Source: CAZFQG01 sp964520785 (lineage in GTDB: Bacteria > Planctomycetota > Planctomycetia > Pirellulales > Thermoguttaceae). Taken from it: a DNA stretch of 16,641 nt. The translations under genes and the position numbers were made by a program. Position 1 is the stretch's first letter. The number at the start of each line of letters is the position of its first letter. The notes below the pieces were generated by a model. It saw only the letters and a list, made by a program, of their open reading frames with translations, had not been told where the DNA came from and did no database searches. Location of the stretch: NCBI GenBank assembly GCA_964520785.1, contig CAZFQG010000148.1:1-16641 (forward strand), written 5' to 3'. Positions 14,035-16,641 of this stretch are shown here, piece after piece.

Positions 14035-14046
14035 TTTTCGCGAAAA
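14035..14046. promoter_or_regulatory. 12-bp perfect palindrome at the predicted dnaK transcription start
   Basis: TTTTCGCGAAAA lies 6 bp after the -10 element, over the expected +1. This is the classical location of a repressor operator. The match is perfect in both arms. Confidence 0.5.
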
Positions 14047-14105
14047 GTCGAGAACACCCCCTTGCGTGGGGACATAACAGGTTATACGAGGAAGGAGCAA
14101 TCATT

Positions 14106-16025
14106 ATGGCTCAAGGTGAAAAGATCATCGGAATCGATTTGGGCACGACCAACAGCGTCGTCGCCGTCATGGAGGGGAGCGAAGCGAAGGTGATTCCGAA
14201 TCTCGAAGGGAACCGGCTTACGCCGAGCGTGGTTGCCTTTACCTCCAAAGGAGAGACCCTCGTGGGAGAGCCGGCTCGCCGGCAGGCGGTGACGAACCCG
14301 AAACGGACCGTCTACTCGATCAAGCGGTTCATGGGCCGTCGCCACCACGAAGTCGGCTCCGAAGAGAAAATCGTACCGTACGAGGTGACCGGCGGGCCGG
14401 AAGAATACGTCAAGGTCCGCATCGGCGATCGCGAGTATACTCCTCCCGAGATCTCCGCGAAGACGCTCCAAAAACTGAAGGAGTCGGCGGAGGCGTATTT
14501 GGGCCACAAGGTCAATAAGGCGGTTATCACGGTCCCGGCCTACTTCAATGACGCCCAGCGCCAGGCGACGAAGGACGCCGGACAGATCGCCGGGCTGGAG
14601 GTAGCGCGGATCATCAACGAACCGACGGCCGCGTCTTTGGCGTACGGTCTGGGAGAGGACAAGAATGAGAAGATCGTCGTGTTCGACCTGGGCGGGGGGA
14701 CATTCGATGTTTCGATTCTTGAAGTGGCGGAGGGGGTTTTCCGGGTGATCAGCACGAATGGTGACACCCATCTCGGTGGTGATGACTTCGACGAAATGCT
14801 CATCAAATACGTGGCAGAGGAATTCAGGAAGGAACAGGGAATCGACCTCCGTCAGGACGCGATGGCCCTGCAAAGGCTCCAGGAAGCATGCGAAAAAGCG
14901 AAGCGGGAACTCTCTTCCGCCCAATCGACCGACATCAACCTTCCTTTTATCACCGCCGATGCCTCCGGTCCGAAACACCTGCAAATCACGATTACGCGGT
15001 CGCAGTTCGAGAAGCTGGTCGATCCGCTCATTGATCGCTGCCGCGGACCCGTCGAGAAGGCGCTGGCCGACGCGAAGCTCAAGCCCGGTGACATCGATGA
15101 AGTCGTTCTCGTGGGAGGTTCCACTCGGATTCCCAAGGTCCAGCAATTGGTCAAGTCGATCTTTGGCAAGGACCCGCACCAGGGCGTGAACCCGGATGAG
15201 GTGGTCGCGGTGGGCGCGGCGATTCAGGGGGGGGTGTTGGCCGGCGAGGTGAAGGACGTGCTCCTCTTGGACGTGACCCCCTTGTCGCTCGGCATCGAAA
15301 CGCTCGGCGGCGTAATGACCCGGCTCGTCGAGCGGAATACGACCATTCCAACCGAAAAGAAGGAGATTTTCAGCACCGCGGACGACAATCAAACGGCCGT
15401 GACGGTGAAGGTCTACCAAGGGGAACGCGAGATGGCGGCCGGAAACCGGCTTCTCGCCCAGTTCAATTTGGAGGGCATTCCCCCGGCGCCCCGCGGCGTT
15501 CCGCAAATTGAAGTGACGTTCGATATCGACGCGGATGGCATTTTGAACGTCTCGGCGAAGGACCTGGGAACGGGTAAGGAGCAAAAGGTCAAGATCGAGC
15601 AATCGGCCGGGTTGAGCGAGCAGGAAATCGAAAAGATGCAGAAGGAGGCCGAAGCCCATGCCGCCGAGGACAAGCAGAAGCGGGCCCTCGCCGAGTCGAA
15701 GAACCAGGCCGATTCGATGTGCTTCCAACTGGAGAAGCTGATCAAGGAGAACGACGCCAAGCTTTCCGACGCCGACAAGCAGGCGGTCGGCAAGGCCATC
15801 GAGAAGGTCCGCGAGGCGGTCAAGACGGACGACGTCGATAATATCAAGTCCGCGATGAGCGAGTTGGAACAGGCTTCCCACGCTCTGAGCAAGGCGATGT
15901 ACGAAGCGGCCGGCGCCGCGAGAGCGGCCGCCGGCGGCGCCAACCCGCCCCCGACCGGCGAACCCTCCGGCTCGTCGGACGACGAAGAGACGATCGACGC
16001 GGATTTCGAAGTGAAGAACGATTAG
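14106..16025 (+). CDS. dnaK: Molecular chaperone DnaK (Hsp70)
   Basis: ATP-driven cytoplasmic chaperone that binds unfolded segments with DnaJ and GrpE as partners. It is 639 aa, full length. ATPase domain: GIDLGTTNS (9-17), the INEPTAASLAYGLG block, FDLGGGTFDVS and VGGSTRIPKVQ. The linker DVLLLDVTPLSLG leads to the substrate-binding beta domain and helical lid. The C-terminus is Ala/Gly/Pro-rich and ends in the acidic EETIDADFEVKND, the usual tail. The start is ATG at 14106 after AAGGAG with an 8-10 nt gap; a TTG in the same frame at 14001 belongs to the promoter. grpE and dnaJ are not adjacent. clpB follows 139 bp later on the same strand, consistent with a joint disaggregation module. Confidence 0.99.
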   Translation: MAQGEKIIGIDLGTTNSVVAVMEGSEAKVIPNLEGNRLTPSVVAFTSKGETLVGEPARRQAVTNPKRTVYSIKRFMGRRHHEVGSEEKIVPYEVTGGPEEYVKVRIGDREYTPPEISAKTLQKLKESAEAYLGHKVNKAVITVPAYFNDAQRQATKDAGQIAGLEVARIINEPTAASLAYGLGEDKNEKIVVFDLGGGTFDVSILEVAEGVFRVISTNGDTHLGGDDFDEMLIKYVAEEFRKEQGIDLRQDAMALQRLQEACEKAKRELSSAQSTDINLPFITADASGPKHLQITITRSQFEKLVDPLIDRCRGPVEKALADAKLKPGDIDEVVLVGGSTRIPKVQQLVKSIFGKDPHQGVNPDEVVAVGAAIQGGVLAGEVKDVLLLDVTPLSLGIETLGGVMTRLVERNTTIPTEKKEIFSTADDNQTAVTVKVYQGEREMAAGNRLLAQFNLEGIPPAPRGVPQIEVTFDIDADGILNVSAKDLGTGKEQKVKIEQSAGLSEQEIEKMQKEAEAHAAEDKQKRALAESKNQADSMCFQLEKLIKENDAKLSDADKQAVGKAIEKVREAVKTDDVDNIKSAMSELEQASHALSKAMYEAAGAARAAAGGANPPPTGEPSGSSDDEETIDADFEVKND

Positions 16026-16164
16026 ACGGACCAGGTGGCGCGCCCCGGGGAGCGAATGGCGAGGGACGAGACGGTTCCGCCGTGATCTTTCGCCCCCCAT
16101 CGCTTTAACGGCCGCGCATCCGGTTTCATTGCCCAACCATCATTCCGGAAACCCCTTCACTCTC
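16026..16164 (+). other. 139-bp gap between dnaK and clpB
   Basis: Contains GC palindromes (GGCGCGCC, CCCCGGGG) but no hairpin with a T-run and no clear -35/-10 pair. Read-through from dnaK into clpB is therefore plausible. Confidence 0.5.
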
Positions 16165-16641
16165 ATGGCATTTCGTTTCGACAAACTCACGATCAAGGCA
16201 CAAGAAGCGGTCGCGAAGGCGCAATCCCTTTCGTCGGAACTTGGCAACCCCGAGATCGATCCGGTACATCTGCTGGCTGCGCTGTTGGGCGAGAGCGACG
16301 GAATCGTCGGTTCGGTCCTCGACAAGATCGGCGCGAATCGCTCCCAGCTCGACCGGATCGTCGAGTCCGAGCTGAATCGCTTCCCCAAAGCCAGTGGTGG
16401 AAGCGAGCCTCAACCGAACCGGGCTCTCCGCGACGTCCTGGAGGCGTCCGCCAAGCGCGCGGCCGAGATGAAGGACGAGTTCATCTCGACCGAGCACCTC
16501 TTAATTGCCTTGGCGAACGTGGCGTCGAAAGCGAAGGACATCCTTACGCTCAACGCCGTCGACGAGAAGTCGATCCTGGGGGCGCTCCAGTCCGTCCGCG
16601 GCAGCGCCAGGGTAACCGACCAGAACCCGGAGGAAAAGTTC
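16165..16641 (+). CDS. clpB: ClpB disaggregase, N-terminal part (runs off the right edge)
   Basis: Hexameric AAA+ chaperone that extracts proteins from aggregates together with DnaK. Only the first 159 residues are present. They form the ClpN double-repeat domain: MAFRFDKLTIKAQEAVAKAQ opens repeat one with DPVHLLAAL, and EFISTEHLLIAL belongs to repeat two. The segment VRGSARVTDQNPEEKF, which leads into the first AAA+ domain, ends the window. The ATPase domains and middle domain lie outside, so ClpB is preferred over ClpA/ClpC because of the VRGSxRVTDQNPE motif and the dnaK neighbour. The Shine-Dalgarno is weak (GGAA about 16 nt upstream), suggesting modest initiation. Confidence 0.95.
   Translation, partial: MAFRFDKLTIKAQEAVAKAQSLSSELGNPEIDPVHLLAALLGESDGIVGSVLDKIGANRSQLDRIVESELNRFPKASGGSEPQPNRALRDVLEASAKRAAEMKDEFISTEHLLIALANVASKAKDILTLNAVDEKSILGALQSVRGSARVTDQNPEEKF

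Noticed and set aside
13760..14105. CIRCE/HrcA operator before dnaK
   Set aside because: Searched by eye for TTAGCACTC-N9-GAGTGCTAA; no match.
14082..16136. 684-codon open frame opposite dnaK
   Set aside because: Long antisense frames opposite dnaK are a known artefact of its codon bias in GC-rich genomes; no independent evidence.
1..16641. CRISPR array, tRNA or rRNA genes
   Set aside because: No regularly spaced repeats and no cloverleaf or rRNA-like sequence noticed on either strand.

Overview
The window is GC-rich bacterial DNA and most resembles a planctomycete chromosome. The signs are a Tat-exported GH109-like Gfo/Idh/MocA enzyme, a short secreted ceramidase-fold protein, a SUMF1-type secreted protein remnant with a C-terminal membrane anchor, a very large three-TM coiled-coil protein of the DUF4175-like type, and an NtrC-class regulator. 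This assignment comes from recognising gene content, not from a database search.

Layout. (1) 1-870, minus strand: a vsr mismatch endonuclease gene overlaps the start of a DNA cytosine-5 methyltransferase gene that runs off the left edge. (2) 1004-3957: two divergent exported carbohydrate/lipid-type enzymes, GH109-like (minus) and ceramidase-like (plus). (3) 3958-6011: an accessory patch bounded by two direct copies (about 98% identical) of the last 270 bp of the ceramidase gene. Between the copies, all on the minus strand, lie a PIN toxin/antitoxin pair, a hairpin-rich non-coding stretch, an internally deleted SUMF1-family gene and a truncated Avd-like gene. The last two are in the order and orientation of a diversity-generating retroelement (target, then avd, then RT), so the patch looks like the scar of a lost retroelement. 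(4) 6059-8820: two divergent response regulators, one NarL/FixJ type and one sigma54-activating NtrC type. They are separated by about 740 bp without a gene that holds a sigma54-type promoter, dyads and a possible attenuator. No histidine kinase is present. (5) 8921-13643, minus: a DUF4175-like envelope protein followed 19 bp later by murD. (6) 14106-16641, plus: dnaK followed by the start of clpB, with a clear sigma70-type promoter and no CIRCE element.

How the parts may work together. Vsr repairs the T:G mismatches created by deamination of the cytosines its methylase marks. DnaK and ClpB form a disaggregation team. MurD and the large membrane protein suggest a cell-envelope operon. The two exported enzymes are probably independent catabolic functions. 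The region between the two ceramidase tails is the most unusual part of the window.
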